Origin: Allomuricauda ruestringensis DSM 13258
GTDB taxonomy: Bacteria > Bacteroidota > Bacteroidia > Flavobacteriales > Flavobacteriaceae
DNA length: 64,000 nt
Direction: 5' to 3'
Assembly (NCBI RefSeq): GCF_000224085.1
Contig: NC_015945.1
Span: forward strand, 744,001-808,000
Shown here: piece after piece, positions 44,897-54,300 of the stretch
Layout of the letters: the number at the start of each line of letters is the position of its first letter
Numbering within the stretch: position 1 is the first letter of the stretch
Program-made: the position numbers and the translations under genes
The notes under the pieces: model-generated
Databases searched by the model: none
Told to the model about the DNA's origin: nothing
What the model saw: only the letters and a program-made list of their open reading frames with translations

Positions 44897-45058
44897 ATGA
44901 GCAAAAGTTTTTCCCGATCAGACCTAGAACAAATCATCAGCCTACAACAAGAAAGCCTACAAGCCATGCAAAAGGTATTGGACGGTTTACGTAACCAAAA
45001 CGAACGCTTGGAGCGCAGTAACCAAAAACTAAGAAAAAGAATTTCTGAATATGAGTAG
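44897..45058 (+). CDS. 53-residue coiled-coil small protein
   Basis: A short frame starts with an ATG at 44897, after an AT-rich 129-bp gap, and encodes 53 residues beginning MSKSFSRSDLEQIISLQQES. It is rich in Gln, Glu, Lys and Arg with Leu/Ile at heptad-like spacing (LEQII, LQAMQKVL, LRNQNERLERSNQKL). It ends 7 bp before the 3' end of the convergent tRNA-Val gene. I do not recognise it; the regular coiled-coil pattern and clean frame support a real small gene. Confidence 0.55.
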   Translation: MSKSFSRSDLEQIISLQQESLQAMQKVLDGLRNQNERLERSNQKLRKRISEYE

Positions 45059-45064
45059 AAAAAG

Positions 45065-45139
45065 TGGGATATACTGGATTCGAACCAGTGACCTCTGCCC
45101 TGTCAAGGCAGCGCTCTAAACCAACTGAGCTAATATCCC
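45065..45139 (-). tRNA. tRNA-Val (anticodon GAC)
   Basis: The minus-strand sequence folds as a complete tRNA. The acceptor GGGATAT pairs with ATATCCC, the D arm is GCTC...GAGC, the anticodon stem CTGCC/GGCAG encloses TTGACAG (anticodon GAC), and the T arm has GGTTCGAATCC. The discriminator base is A and CCA is not encoded. A second tRNA-Val (TAC) lies at 57274-57348. Confidence 0.93.
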
Positions 45140-45166
45140 TTTGAAAACGGGGTGCAATATCGGAAA

Positions 45167-45580
45167 TTAATCCCAATCTCCATACTCTGCAGAGTTCTTT
45201 GATGTCTCGTGCAGGGTAATATGTAACAATTGTCCCTTTTTAAGCTTTGGTTTTAGGATATCGTAGATGACTTTTACGAAGTACTCCGTTGTCGGGAGTA
45301 GATTTTTAAACTCTGGACAATCCTCGTTCAAGTTTTTGTGATCAAAACGCTCCTCAACCTCATCCTTGATCAAAGCACCCAGATCGGCCAAATCCATAAC
45401 AAACCCAGTATCCGGGTCAACCTCGCCCTTTATCCTCACCTCAAGGTCAAAGTTATGACCGTGAAAACTAGGGCTGTTGCACTTTCCGAACACTTCAATG
45501 TTCTTTTCCTTGCTCCATTTTGGGTTATGGAGCCTGTGTGCGGCGTTAAAATGGGCTTTTCTACAAATCGTGGCAATCAT
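45167..45580 (-). CDS. queD: 6-carboxytetrahydropterin synthase
   Basis: A 137-residue T-fold protein with the zinc His set in FNAAHRL and SPSFHGHNFDLEV (about residues 12-18 and 37-49). The active-site Cys is in GKCNSPSFHGH, and the Asp/His segments FDHKNLNED and TLHET follow. It makes 6-carboxy-5,6,7,8-tetrahydropterin in queuosine synthesis (or is a pterin synthase relative). It lies 27 bp from the tRNA-Val(GAC) gene on the same strand. Confidence 0.92.
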   Translation of the reverse strand: MIATICRKAHFNAAHRLHNPKWSKEKNIEVFGKCNSPSFHGHNFDLEVRIKGEVDPDTGFVMDLADLGALIKDEVEERFDHKNLNEDCPEFKNLLPTTEYFVKVIYDILKPKLKKGQLLHITLHETSKNSAEYGDWD

Positions 45581-45749
45581 GCTGCAAAGTTAAGTTCTTT
45601 TTCTTCAATCGTATTTTATTGATTCAAAAAATTATGCATAAGAATCTTCAAGGTTTCCATTTCGAATTGAAATTGACCAGTGTTCTTGTTAACTTTATAA
45701 AATGGGCAAAAAGCTTTCAACTTTACACATCAAATAAAAAATATACACT

Positions 45750-46433
45750 ATGAAAATTACCTATTTAGGGCATGCGACTTTTTTAGTTGTGATGAACGGG
45801 AAGAATATTTTATTCGACCCTTTTATTACCGGCAACGAGATGGCATCCGATATTAATATTGATGACCTTAAGGTCGACTATATTTTTCTGACCCATGGCC
45901 ACCAAGACCATGTTCTTGATGTGGAAGCCATAGCCAAGAACAATCCGGGAACCTTATTGGTCTCCAATTTTGAGGTAGTTAGTTGGTTGGCCAACAAAGG
46001 TATCGACGGACATGGCATGAACCATGGCGGTAAGTTTAAATTTGATTTTGGCACCGCCAAATACGTGAATGCCATCCACTCCAGCATGCTGCCCGATGGA
46101 AGCAATGGGGGCAATCCTGGAGGGTTTGTGCTCTGGGACGATTCAAAATGCATTTACATTGCTGGGGATACTGCCTTGACCAAGGACATGGAACTGATTC
46201 CTAAAACATGTCCAAAATTGGATATTGCAATTTTACCGATCGGAGATAATTTTACCATGGGTTATGAAGACGCTACCATTGCCAGCGACTTTATTGAGTG
46301 CAACCAAGTGATAGGATGCCATTACGACACCTTCCCTCCTATTAAAATTGATAAAACCAAGGCAGTTGAGTATTTCGAAAAAAAAGGAAAGAAATTGATG
46401 CTTCTGGATATTGGGGAGTCCATTACTGTTTGA
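45750..46433 (+). CDS. UPF0173 metal-dependent hydrolase
   Basis: A 227-residue metallo-beta-lactamase-fold protein with YLGHATF, TGNE, the metal motif THGHQDHVLD (about residues 50-59), HGMNHGGKF, YIAGDTALTKDM and IGCHYDTFPPI. These are characteristic of the UPF0173 hydrolases, whose substrate is unknown. It is a host gene at the left flank of the island, and the hairpin after it is shared with the ancestral tRNA-Val locus. Confidence 0.92.
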   Translation: MKITYLGHATFLVVMNGKNILFDPFITGNEMASDINIDDLKVDYIFLTHGHQDHVLDVEAIAKNNPGTLLVSNFEVVSWLANKGIDGHGMNHGGKFKFDFGTAKYVNAIHSSMLPDGSNGGNPGGFVLWDDSKCIYIAGDTALTKDMELIPKTCPKLDIAILPIGDNFTMGYEDATIASDFIECNQVIGCHYDTFPPIKIDKTKAVEYFEKKGKKLMLLDIGESITV

Positions 46434-46437
46434 AACC

Positions 46438-46469
46438 AAAAACGCCTTCGAAAAATCGAAGGCGTTTTT
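46438..46469. terminator. Bidirectional terminator at island left flank
   Basis: A 14-bp stem (46438-46451 with 46456-46469, loop AAAA), A-rich on the left and T-rich on the right, ends 4 bp after the UPF0173 stop region. Before island entry it probably also ended the minus-strand tRNA-Val(TAC) transcript, since the tRNA 3' copy begins 4 bp further on. Confidence 0.8.
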
Positions 46470-46472
46470 GTT

Positions 46473-46496
46473 GTGGGCGCTGAGGGATTCGAACCC
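46473..46496. repeat. Left attachment-site copy (tRNA-Val 3' fragment)
   Basis: These 24 bases are identical to the 3' terminal part (T arm and acceptor strand) of the tRNA-Val(TAC) gene at 57274-57348, including one base beyond it. The rest of a tRNA is absent here, so this is a fragment and not a gene. Confidence 0.88.
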
Positions 46497-46607
46497 AACT
46501 TGCCAACCCTTATGTTTACTAGGTTTTTCCTTGCTTGTGCTTTTAATACTAACCGGATTACAAACCTCTTTTGGTAATCTTCCTTCGTAGATATCAAATT
46601 TAGCCAT
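46473..46607 (-). other. Short ORF running into the left attachment site
   Basis: An ATG at 46607 opens a frame beginning MAKFDIYEGRLPKEVCNPVS, with coding-like composition, that runs through the 24-bp repeat. In the integrated state it continues antisense into the host terminator and UPF0173 gene to 46233, which cannot be meaningful. If the island were circular, the repeat would be followed by the sequence left of 57273, and the frame would end there at TTT TAG, giving 46 residues. It may be a small element gene; function unknown. Confidence 0.35.
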
Positions 46608-46976
46608 AAAATATTAAACAAACATTTATGCCAAACTAAACACTAAAATGCGTCGGGATGACTGAACCATCTATATTATTGTAAGCTACTGTCAACCAAC
46701 AACTAGCACTGATGTTATAAATCCCACACACCTTAATGCAATTTAATATGAAAGCGAGAATATGAGCATATCCTATAGAAAATAAAAATATTGAAATCGT
46801 CCCAAAAAGAAACAAATAACCTGGGAAAATTTAAACTGAATCAAACATACATTAATAAGTTAATCAATGCTGTTGCAAAATTTTTTCAAGTTATAGACTA
46901 TAGCGTAGAGGGAGGTTTACTTTTACAAACGCCACAAAATTGATACCTTTAGAACTTGTATCCTATTTTTTATCGA
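46608..46976. other. Island left-end noncoding stretch
   Basis: About 370 bp of A+T-rich sequence precede the TPR regulator gene. I see no convincing gene, repeat or terminator. The promoter of the regulator should lie here, but no clear TTG-TAnnTTTG pair was found. Confidence 0.5.
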
Positions 46977-48737
46977 ATGATAAAACCTTCTTATTTGAGT
47001 ATATGTTTTATGTATTTTTTGACTGCGTTTCAACTGTGGCCGCAAAACGCATTACTAAGTAGTGAGAAGGCATTTACAGAATTTCAAAAGATAAGCGACT
47101 CCATAGCCGTTGATTTTCCAGAGGATGACATTAAAACGTATAGGCGCTCATCTTTTTCTGAATCCCAACTGCAGAACTACTTGTCGCTTCATTACAAACG
47201 TTTAGATTTATTAAAGAATATTGATGGGCATCATAGCTTTGTTTTAGACAGTTATTTGCACTCGGGTAATTGGTTTATGGAAGTTGGATTTCCGAAGGAG
47301 TCCATAAAATCATACCTTAATTTTTTTAAACATTACCAAGCACATGAAGGCAACCTAACTGAAAAGGAGCGCGATGTTTATATAGAAATGTTAACTTATG
47401 CTCGCAGTATACTTGCTCAAAATTATGCTGAACTAAACGAATTAGACAGTGCTGCAATTCAGCATAAAAAGAATTTAGAATATACCAAGTCACTCGATTA
47501 CATTTATTATCCTTCGGCATTAAATAACTATGGCCTCTTTTTTTATTGGCACAAGAAAGATTTGGATTCTGCCATGCACTATTTTCAGAAAGCCTATACT
47601 ATTACAAAAGCATCATATCCCAATCATACTTTAATAGGAAGCATTCGAGATAATATTGCAGATATTCACACAGAACGTGGTGATTACCCAAAAGCACAAC
47701 CCTTGTATGCCACAAATTTTGAGTTTTTTAAAACCGCCATTAATGAGAAAACTCACACTAAAGACATACCAAGGTTAATAAGTGCAGGTGCTCAACTGAC
47801 CACTACGAACGCATATTTAAATCGTTTGACAGCAGCGCAACGCACTTTTAAGGAACTAGAAGCAATTGTTGTTTCACATGAGGAAAGGAATAGTTTAGGT
47901 TCGAATTCCAAATTAGAGTATTTAGAAGCTAAGGAGTTTTTACTGAAACAACAGAATAAGATTCCTGAAGCTTATGCTACATCACAACAGATTAATGCAT
48001 ACGCAGATAGCCTTCAGTTAATCGCAAAAATTGCGGATGAAAAATGGCAGACCGAGCTCAATGATGCTATTGTTGATAGAATAGCAATTAATTTTAAAAT
48101 AGACCGTATTCAAAAAGAAAACAAGATAAAAAGTCAACGCACCAGACTTTGGTTTTCAGGGGTACTATCTTCCGTTTTTATCATTTTGTTAATCGTACTT
48201 TACTTAAACCGGCGTCAACATTTGGTCAACGCCAAGAACAAACAATTATTAACTGAACAAAAGTTTGAAAATACAGCCTTAAAGGTAGAACAGCTCAATA
48301 CCGAAATTAAATCCAGGGAACGGGATCTTTCGGATTTTGCCATTAGATTGACGCAAGATCAGGATTGGGCCAAGGCATTGGCCAATCAATTAAGTGCTAT
48401 TAAGCAAGCAGATGCCAAGGAACGGGAAGCTTTGATAGAAGAACTAGACCATACGATAGCGAATAAAATTAGCGTTGATACCGACACCCGGGAATTTTTT
48501 GAACGCTTGGACAAACTGAGTAATACATTTTACAGTAAGCTCACGCAAAACTATCCTGATTTGAGTAAAAATGAGATACGTCTTTGCTCTTTAATTCGTT
48601 TAAAAATTGAGAGTCGAAGCATTGCTACGCTTCAAAACATCACTCTGGCTTCCTTAAATACAAGTCGTTATCGCTTAAGAAAAAAGTTGAATCTCTCCGA
48701 AAACACTGATTTGGACCTTTTTATTCAGGATTTATAA
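46977..48737 (+). CDS. TPR-transmembrane-HTH regulator
   Basis: About 586 residues from the ATG at 46977; a TTG at 46956 is the alternative. It has a signal peptide or anchor (MIKPSYLSICFMYFLTAF), then several TPR-like helical repeats (for example SALNNYGLFFYWHKKDLDSA) in the periplasm. One membrane helix (LWFSGVLSSVFIILLIVLYL, about residues 392-411) and a coiled coil follow, then a C-terminal DNA-binding-like domain with LSKNEIRLCSLIRLKIESRS and NTSRYRLRKKLNL. This layout is common in Bacteroidota one-component membrane regulators. It may control the secreted protein gene that follows. A short inverted repeat overlaps the stop codon (48725-48745). Confidence 0.85.
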   Translation: MIKPSYLSICFMYFLTAFQLWPQNALLSSEKAFTEFQKISDSIAVDFPEDDIKTYRRSSFSESQLQNYLSLHYKRLDLLKNIDGHHSFVLDSYLHSGNWFMEVGFPKESIKSYLNFFKHYQAHEGNLTEKERDVYIEMLTYARSILAQNYAELNELDSAAIQHKKNLEYTKSLDYIYYPSALNNYGLFFYWHKKDLDSAMHYFQKAYTITKASYPNHTLIGSIRDNIADIHTERGDYPKAQPLYATNFEFFKTAINEKTHTKDIPRLISAGAQLTTTNAYLNRLTAAQRTFKELEAIVVSHEERNSLGSNSKLEYLEAKEFLLKQQNKIPEAYATSQQINAYADSLQLIAKIADEKWQTELNDAIVDRIAINFKIDRIQKENKIKSQRTRLWFSGVLSSVFIILLIVLYLNRRQHLVNAKNKQLLTEQKFENTALKVEQLNTEIKSRERDLSDFAIRLTQDQDWAKALANQLSAIKQADAKEREALIEELDHTIANKISVDTDTREFFERLDKLSNTFYSKLTQNYPDLSKNEIRLCSLIRLKIESRSIATLQNITLASLNTSRYRLRKKLNLSENTDLDLFIQDL

Positions 48738-48928
48738 AATCCTGATTTTCTGATTATTACAATTCAAGTAACTGATTTGTCTATTAATTGTCTATACCCT
48801 GTTGATTGGTAGTCTATGCCAAATTGATGGCTGAGCAAGTCTTATCCAATACTTTAGAAGTATCCTACTTTGTTACGCTTTACCAGTCGAAAAGATTTAA
48901 TCAATTTAATTTAAAAAACCTCTCAAAA

Positions 48929-49489
48929 ATGAAAAATCTGATAATTGTTCTTTTTATTGTAGGCTTAGCCAACCTTACAATTGCACAGGAAAACTTGGCT
49001 ATGAATACGACAAATAAAGTGAATGTCCATACATCTAGATCCTCTAAAATTCAGAATGAGCAGTATCTAAATTCAAGGAACGACGTTGCACCAACTTTAG
49101 CCTTAGGCATAAAGCGTTTACAAAATGTTGCAGCAGACTATGATATTACCGAAAATCGCATTTATAGCATAAATGAACATATTACCTATACCGTAGTTTT
49201 TGAATCGGATGCCAATTATATTAAGGCCATTTACGCCCATGACGGTACTATTCTAGAGTCTGAAGAGTATTATGAAGATGTACGGATTCCATACAGTCTT
49301 GGCAGCGAAATCGCTAAAACTTATCCAGGCTGGTCATTTAATAACAGTGATTGTATAATCGAGTATACTAAGAATGAAGCCACTCGTTTTACCTACAGTT
49401 TTGTCTTGAAAAAAGGAACTAAATCGAAGACGATAAAACGTACGCTGTACAATCCGGTAAAAATGGACACGCGTTCCACTGGAATGTAA
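48929..49489 (+). CDS. Secreted PepSY-like protein
   Basis: 186 residues from the ATG at 48929, which gives a clean signal peptide (MKNLIIVLFIVGLANLTIAQ). The upstream in-frame extension to 48806 would bury it. The mature part has YTVVFESDANYIKAIYAHDG, a DGTILESEEYYEDVRIP segment and YPGWSFNNSDCIIEY, which resembles the PepSY-like periplasmic proteins of flavobacteria, often misnamed in databases. The function is unknown. It lies 191 bp after the TPR-HTH regulator on the same strand, a plausible target or partner. Confidence 0.7.
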   Translation: MKNLIIVLFIVGLANLTIAQENLAMNTTNKVNVHTSRSSKIQNEQYLNSRNDVAPTLALGIKRLQNVAADYDITENRIYSINEHITYTVVFESDANYIKAIYAHDGTILESEEYYEDVRIPYSLGSEIAKTYPGWSFNNSDCIIEYTKNEATRFTYSFVLKKGTKSKTIKRTLYNPVKMDTRSTGM

Positions 49490-49538
49490 ATCCATCATGG
49501 GTTCTGTTAATGTTTTACCTTTTTAAATTTTAAGATTC

Positions 49539-49784
49539 TTATAAATATTTATGAAGGTGGCTGGCATCGGCAAATCCCCAGTTTACAGCTACGGTCTCCT
49601 GAGTTAGATTGGAGTTTTTTAGCTGAAAAGAGGCGCCTTTTACCCGATATTGCAAAGCAAATTCTGAAAAGGTTGAACCCATTAAATCTTTGAACAATGC
49701 TGTGAACTTAGTAACGGACATACGGCAGGCCAAGGCAGCCTCTTTGGTCGATATCAGTCTTTTTTCTTCAAAAATTAATCGCAA
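49539..49784 (-). pseudogene. AraC-family regulator, C-terminal HTH fragment
   Basis: The frame encodes STKEAALACRMSVTKFTALF...FADASHLHKYL, the two helix-turn-helix units of an AraC/XylS domain, but stops before the usual FKKxxG end. It has no N-terminal domain: the open frame begins at a TTG right where a transposase remnant on the other strand starts. It is truncated at both ends, so it is a relic. Confidence 0.75.
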
Positions 49785-49785
49785 G

Positions 49786-50085
49786 GCTCCTTGGATGGAG
49801 GCTCTAGCTCAGGCGAACAAGGCGATGCACCTATCGGCCATAGCCTACAACCTGAAGAAGTACCTGAAATTCGAACAAAAAAGGGTGAAAAGCGGGGCGA
49901 GGATACTTGCTTCGGTGGCATTGGTGAAAAGTACCTTTCAATTGCTATTTGGGCCTTCCCTAAAGTATCAACAATTGAATTACAACTTCTGAGTCGACAA
50001 GAAAAAAGCCCCGTAAAGAGCTCATATCAATCCATTCTATGTCCGATCAAGGGCTTGTGCAACGGTTACTGTTGTTGGTGGGCAT
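49786..50085 (+). pseudogene. IS1182-type transposase 3' remnant
   Basis: From about 49791 the plus strand encodes EALAQANKAMHLSAIAYNLK followed by KYLKF, typical of the C-terminal end of IS1182-family transposases, with the stop at 49990. The following bases to about 50085 include GGGCTTGTGCAACGGTTACT, which looks like an IS terminal region. The rest of the element and its start are gone. It has fused end-on to the AraC relic. Confidence 0.6.
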
Positions 50086-50142
50086 TGAGGTCTTATATCT
50101 TGATCGTTTATTTGTATTTATCTCCAATTTTATTGCAACTGG

Positions 50143-51273
50143 TTATTCAACCACGCTTAAAAATTCTGGAATAAAAGTATCAAGACTTTTATAGATGTCA
50201 GGTTTCGATTCGTACTCACTGATGATCAATTCTTCCATTTGCGGAAGCCAAATGAAAGCTTTGTTCGCATCTCTAAGTTCTTGCGCTTCCTTAGCTCCTA
50301 TGTAAAGGTCGGCAATCCTTACCTCCAATAACCGCACTATATGCTCAACGATATATGTGTGAAAATCGCCGATACCTGTATGCTTTAATGGCTCTTTCAC
50401 TGCCTCTGTAAAGAGATGTTCTTTTTCATCTAAAAATACCTTGTTGGACGCAATACTCAAATCCAAATTTACAAAAGAGTGACCAAATTCATGAACCAGT
50501 ATGGTTCGGATATATGAATTGTCCGTATATCCGTAGCCCATAGTAACTGGGTTATAATTTGCACCTTGAAAATCAATATTGGGAGAAGGACTAATGAACT
50601 GGAAACAAATCTTTCCGTTTTCCGTGTAGATAGTTGGGCCAATACCTCTTGACCCACCCGTAATAAAAAGGGGCTCAGGGGAGACCACATATCGGTAATT
50701 CTCCATTCGGCAGTATTCCTCCATCTGCTGGACCACGTCAAACTGGGCAGCGGCTCGTTTAATTTCATTCACGGCACCGCTGTACCAATAGTCCATTTCG
50801 TTAAGGAACTTTTCTACATTGGCCTCCCTATAGAAATCGTATAGTTCGGAGTAAATCCTATTATATAGGGTATCTATTCCGACATAACCATCCAATTCCA
50901 TTTCTTGAATCGTTATCGAGTCATTATGTAAGTTCCCAAAATCCGGGAACTCCTTTTGATGGAGAAGCCACTGGGACACTACATCATCATATCCGATATC
51001 CTCATTCTGAAGTGTGTTAATAACCGAATGATTCACATAGTCATTAAAATAGTATTCCAAAGTATCGCGGACAGGGTTGGGTCTTGCAAAATCTTTGTCC
51101 GTTTCGGCAAGATGGTGTGCTATTCGAAAAACCACCTCGTTGCGATTAACTAAAACCTCTATTTTTTTCTTCGGTTCATTAGGTATGTCCAAAGGGGATT
51201 TCTCTTTTCTGCCACAAGCAGCAAAGAAACAGACCAGTAGGACCGAAAGAATCCTTTTAAAACAGTTGTTCAC
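50143..51273 (-). CDS. Lipoprotein with HExxH zinc-peptidase motif (DUF4932-like)
   Basis: About 376 residues from a GTG at 51273; a TTG at 51300 is the alternative, and there is no in-frame ATG nearby. The signal peptide FKRILSVLLVCFFAAC ends in a lipobox Cys, so it is membrane-anchored. The core shows TILVHEFGHSFVNLDL (HExxH, about residues 261-276) and an acidic LFTEAVKEPL downstream. The pattern resembles DUF4932 putative metalloproteases of Bacteroidota; the assignment is tentative. It follows the large T9SS protein gene on the same strand, with a short gap, and may act with it. Confidence 0.7.
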   Translation of the reverse strand: MNNCFKRILSVLLVCFFAACGRKEKSPLDIPNEPKKKIEVLVNRNEVVFRIAHHLAETDKDFARPNPVRDTLEYYFNDYVNHSVINTLQNEDIGYDDVVSQWLLHQKEFPDFGNLHNDSITIQEMELDGYVGIDTLYNRIYSELYDFYREANVEKFLNEMDYWYSGAVNEIKRAAAQFDVVQQMEEYCRMENYRYVVSPEPLFITGGSRGIGPTIYTENGKICFQFISPSPNIDFQGANYNPVTMGYGYTDNSYIRTILVHEFGHSFVNLDLSIASNKVFLDEKEHLFTEAVKEPLKHTGIGDFHTYIVEHIVRLLEVRIADLYIGAKEAQELRDANKAFIWLPQMEELIISEYESKPDIYKSLDTFIPEFLSVVE

Positions 51274-51321
51274 TTTGAATCGTTTATTTAAACTTCCCAA
51301 GGTTGTTTACCATAATGTAAC

Positions 51322-54300
51322 TTATCTTTTTAATGTGAAATGACCTGAAAAAACAGTTCCGTTACCTAAGTCCGATTTGAACCAGTAATCATTGGACATC
51401 ATTTCATCTCCATTGTAAGTGCCGTCCCAACCTATATCACTTGACGAAAGTTGCTTCAATAACTTACCATATCGGTCAAATATCAAAACATCTGCATTTG
51501 GATATGCATCAATCCCAAGAATATGCCAAAAATCATTGTAACCATCATGATTGGGAGTAAAGAATTTAGGATAATCAATTACGACAATTTCTTCGGAATC
51601 TTCTCCACAACCATTTTTGTCCCTAACAAAAACCGTATACTTACCGCCAATAAGATTGGTAAATATGTGGGAGTCCTTAAAGTTTACACCGTCTATCGAA
51701 TATTCAAAGTCCCCATCGCCGGAAGCAGTGATCTCGATGGAATTATTGTCCGATAACTGTTGGTAGGACACATCGGTTATGGTCGGGGGCATCGAACGTA
51801 TCAATTCAAATTCATAACTGTTTTCACAGAAAATGCCATTCACCATTACTCCAACCAAAAGGGTATACTTTCCAGCCTCTGTCAGATTAGCTTCATAGGT
51901 TGTGGAAATGATACTACCATCCTCATACATCCAATTGTAATTATCCCATCCAGAAGCTACGCTGATAGGTAAGAAAGGCTCCAGATTACACAAAAAATAA
52001 GAAGAGTCCAAATTTACCATTGGGAGTTCCTGTACTATGAGGTCCAGACTTGTTTCAGAAGAACACGAATCGTTTAGTTCGTTTTCGACAAGTACATGGA
52101 TGGTTTGTTGCCAAGCTTCCATATTTTGAAACATGTCAGGTAACGGGTTAGGCAATTGTTCCCCATCATCATTGTAGAACTTGATTGTCAAACCAGTCTG
52201 ATTACCTATTATTTCCGCCTCGATTCCAGCAGTAACAAATTGGGCAAAACCATTACCCTGGTCACAAGCATATATGGGCTGCGGGGAACTGATTTGTGGC
52301 TGTGTTGCCGTTCTGAGCAACAATGGTGTTTCTTCAAAACAATTGGTGAGTTCGTTCGTAACCCTAACCGTAATGGTTTCTTCATTGGCCAATATATTGG
52401 TATAAGGGTTGGGTAGGGGGCTTGGTAATGGAGTTCCACTGGCATCAAAATAGGATACCACTATGTTAGCTTGATTTCCGACTACTTCTGATTCTATATT
52501 CGAAGTGTCAAAATATTCTGAAATGCCATCATTGTTATCATCACATCCTACTAGGGTGTTCAAAGTGCTGGCCGTTGGCAAAGGGTGTGCCATAATTTTA
52601 AAGGTAGTTTCGTTGTAACAATTATTGGTTGGTTCAATCGCACGTACTGTAATTACTTCTTCATTGACAACCAAATTCTCAACGGCACCCAAAGGTTCCT
52701 GTATTTGATTTCCATTCTCGTGATAAAAAGAAATATCTACGGAGCCATTTACATCCAAAATATCTTGACGAAGTTGTTGAAGGTCAAAAAACGCAAAACC
52801 ATCTGTCTCATTGCTACAAACTACCAAGTCTGAAACCGAGGTCAAGTCAAGTACAGGGTTTGTAATTAAATCAAAGGTGGTTTCTGAAAAGCAGCAGGGA
52901 TTATCATCATGGGCCACCCGTACGGTTATAGTTTCCCTGTTTGCAACGGTATTGGTAAAAGGATTGGGCAATACATCATATTCGTTACCTGCTCCATCGA
53001 TAAAGGTGACCACTTTATTATTTTGTCCACCTAAGACCTGTTGTCGCACATTAGAAACATCAAAAGTAGAAGAAATACCAGTATTAAAATTGTCCTCACA
53101 TGCGTATATATCATTGATGCCATAAGCATTGGGTGGTTCTTTGACATCAATGGTTTCGGTAATAACCTCCATATTGCCATTGGTGTCCGTTACAGTAGCG
53201 TTAACTGTATAGACCCCGTCCGCAGAAAAATCATGAAAAGGAGATATGTCGGTAGAAGTATTTTCGACTCCCGAAGCAGGGTCTCCAAAATCCCATGTCA
53301 CGGATGCAACATTGGTATTTGGAACAACGCCAAATTCCTTTAAGAACTCCAAACAGATGTTCGAAATATCCATATCAAAATTGTTGGTTACGTGATCAAC
53401 ATCTCCGGTTACATTTATAAAGAATTTAGCATCTGGATACCCTAAATCTTTAACATCTACAAATTCCCCCAAAGGGTAGCACCCTCCGTGATATGATTTA
53501 ATCCATGAAACGGCTCCGTCATCTTCTATGGTACTCGTGGGGTAGGACGCATTGTTTGTTTGAAAAACTTCCACCAGTATTCTTTCCGCATTTGCTGGAA
53601 TTATTATGGGAGTGTCAAATTCCACATCAAAAATTCTTGGGGTATTTAGATTGGAAGTGCCAAAATTGGGTATTCGAATGAGTTCACTGCTTCCGAGCAA
53701 ATCCGTATCAGAGAATGAAGTTGGGAAATTGTCATCGATGGCATACACCCTAAATTGTATTTCGACACCCCATCCTGCATAATTGATACCTACTTGTCCT
53801 CGCTCCAATATGAATTCCTCTTCAGTGGAAATACCGAAATCTTCCAACCAAAAATCCCTTGACCAGCTCATACCCCCTGAACTACAACCAAAAATATGAG
53901 CATCAATAAAGTCTTCACAAACACTATGGGATAGCACCGTAGTGCCGCCCGTGCTTTGTGCCGGCAAGGCTTCACCAGTAACATTGATAAAAAAGTTGGC
54001 GTTGGGCACTGGTGTAGCCAAATCTTCCGTGGACACGAAGGAGTAATATTGTCTACAGCCTCGAAAATAAGAGGGACTACCATCATCAAATTGGTTACCT
54101 GCAATCTTAATTTTTTTGAAATCATCATTATATATGTCATCCATCTGGGAAACCTCCACCAAAATCCTTTCCACGTTGGCAGGAACAACAACAGGATTTG
54201 CAAATTCAATTTGTACAATTTCTGGTGTGTCACCTATCTCTGGAGCGGTTACTACGTTGCCGTAACTGACTCTCTTGGGTTCTGAATTGGGAAAATTAGA

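Noticed and set aside
46233-46472. Left part of the open frame that begins at 46607
   Set aside because: Antisense to a terminator and to the UPF0173 gene. Only the part up to the attachment repeat could be real.
46473-46496. Third tRNA gene
   Set aside because: Only the T arm and acceptor strand are present, with no D or anticodon arm. It is an attachment-site copy.
48806-48928. N-terminal extension of the PepSY-like protein
   Set aside because: It would bury a clear signal peptide that starts at the ATG at 48929.
49690-49790. Upstream part of the transposase-remnant frame
   Set aside because: It is the antisense of the AraC relic. Transposase similarity begins only near 49791.
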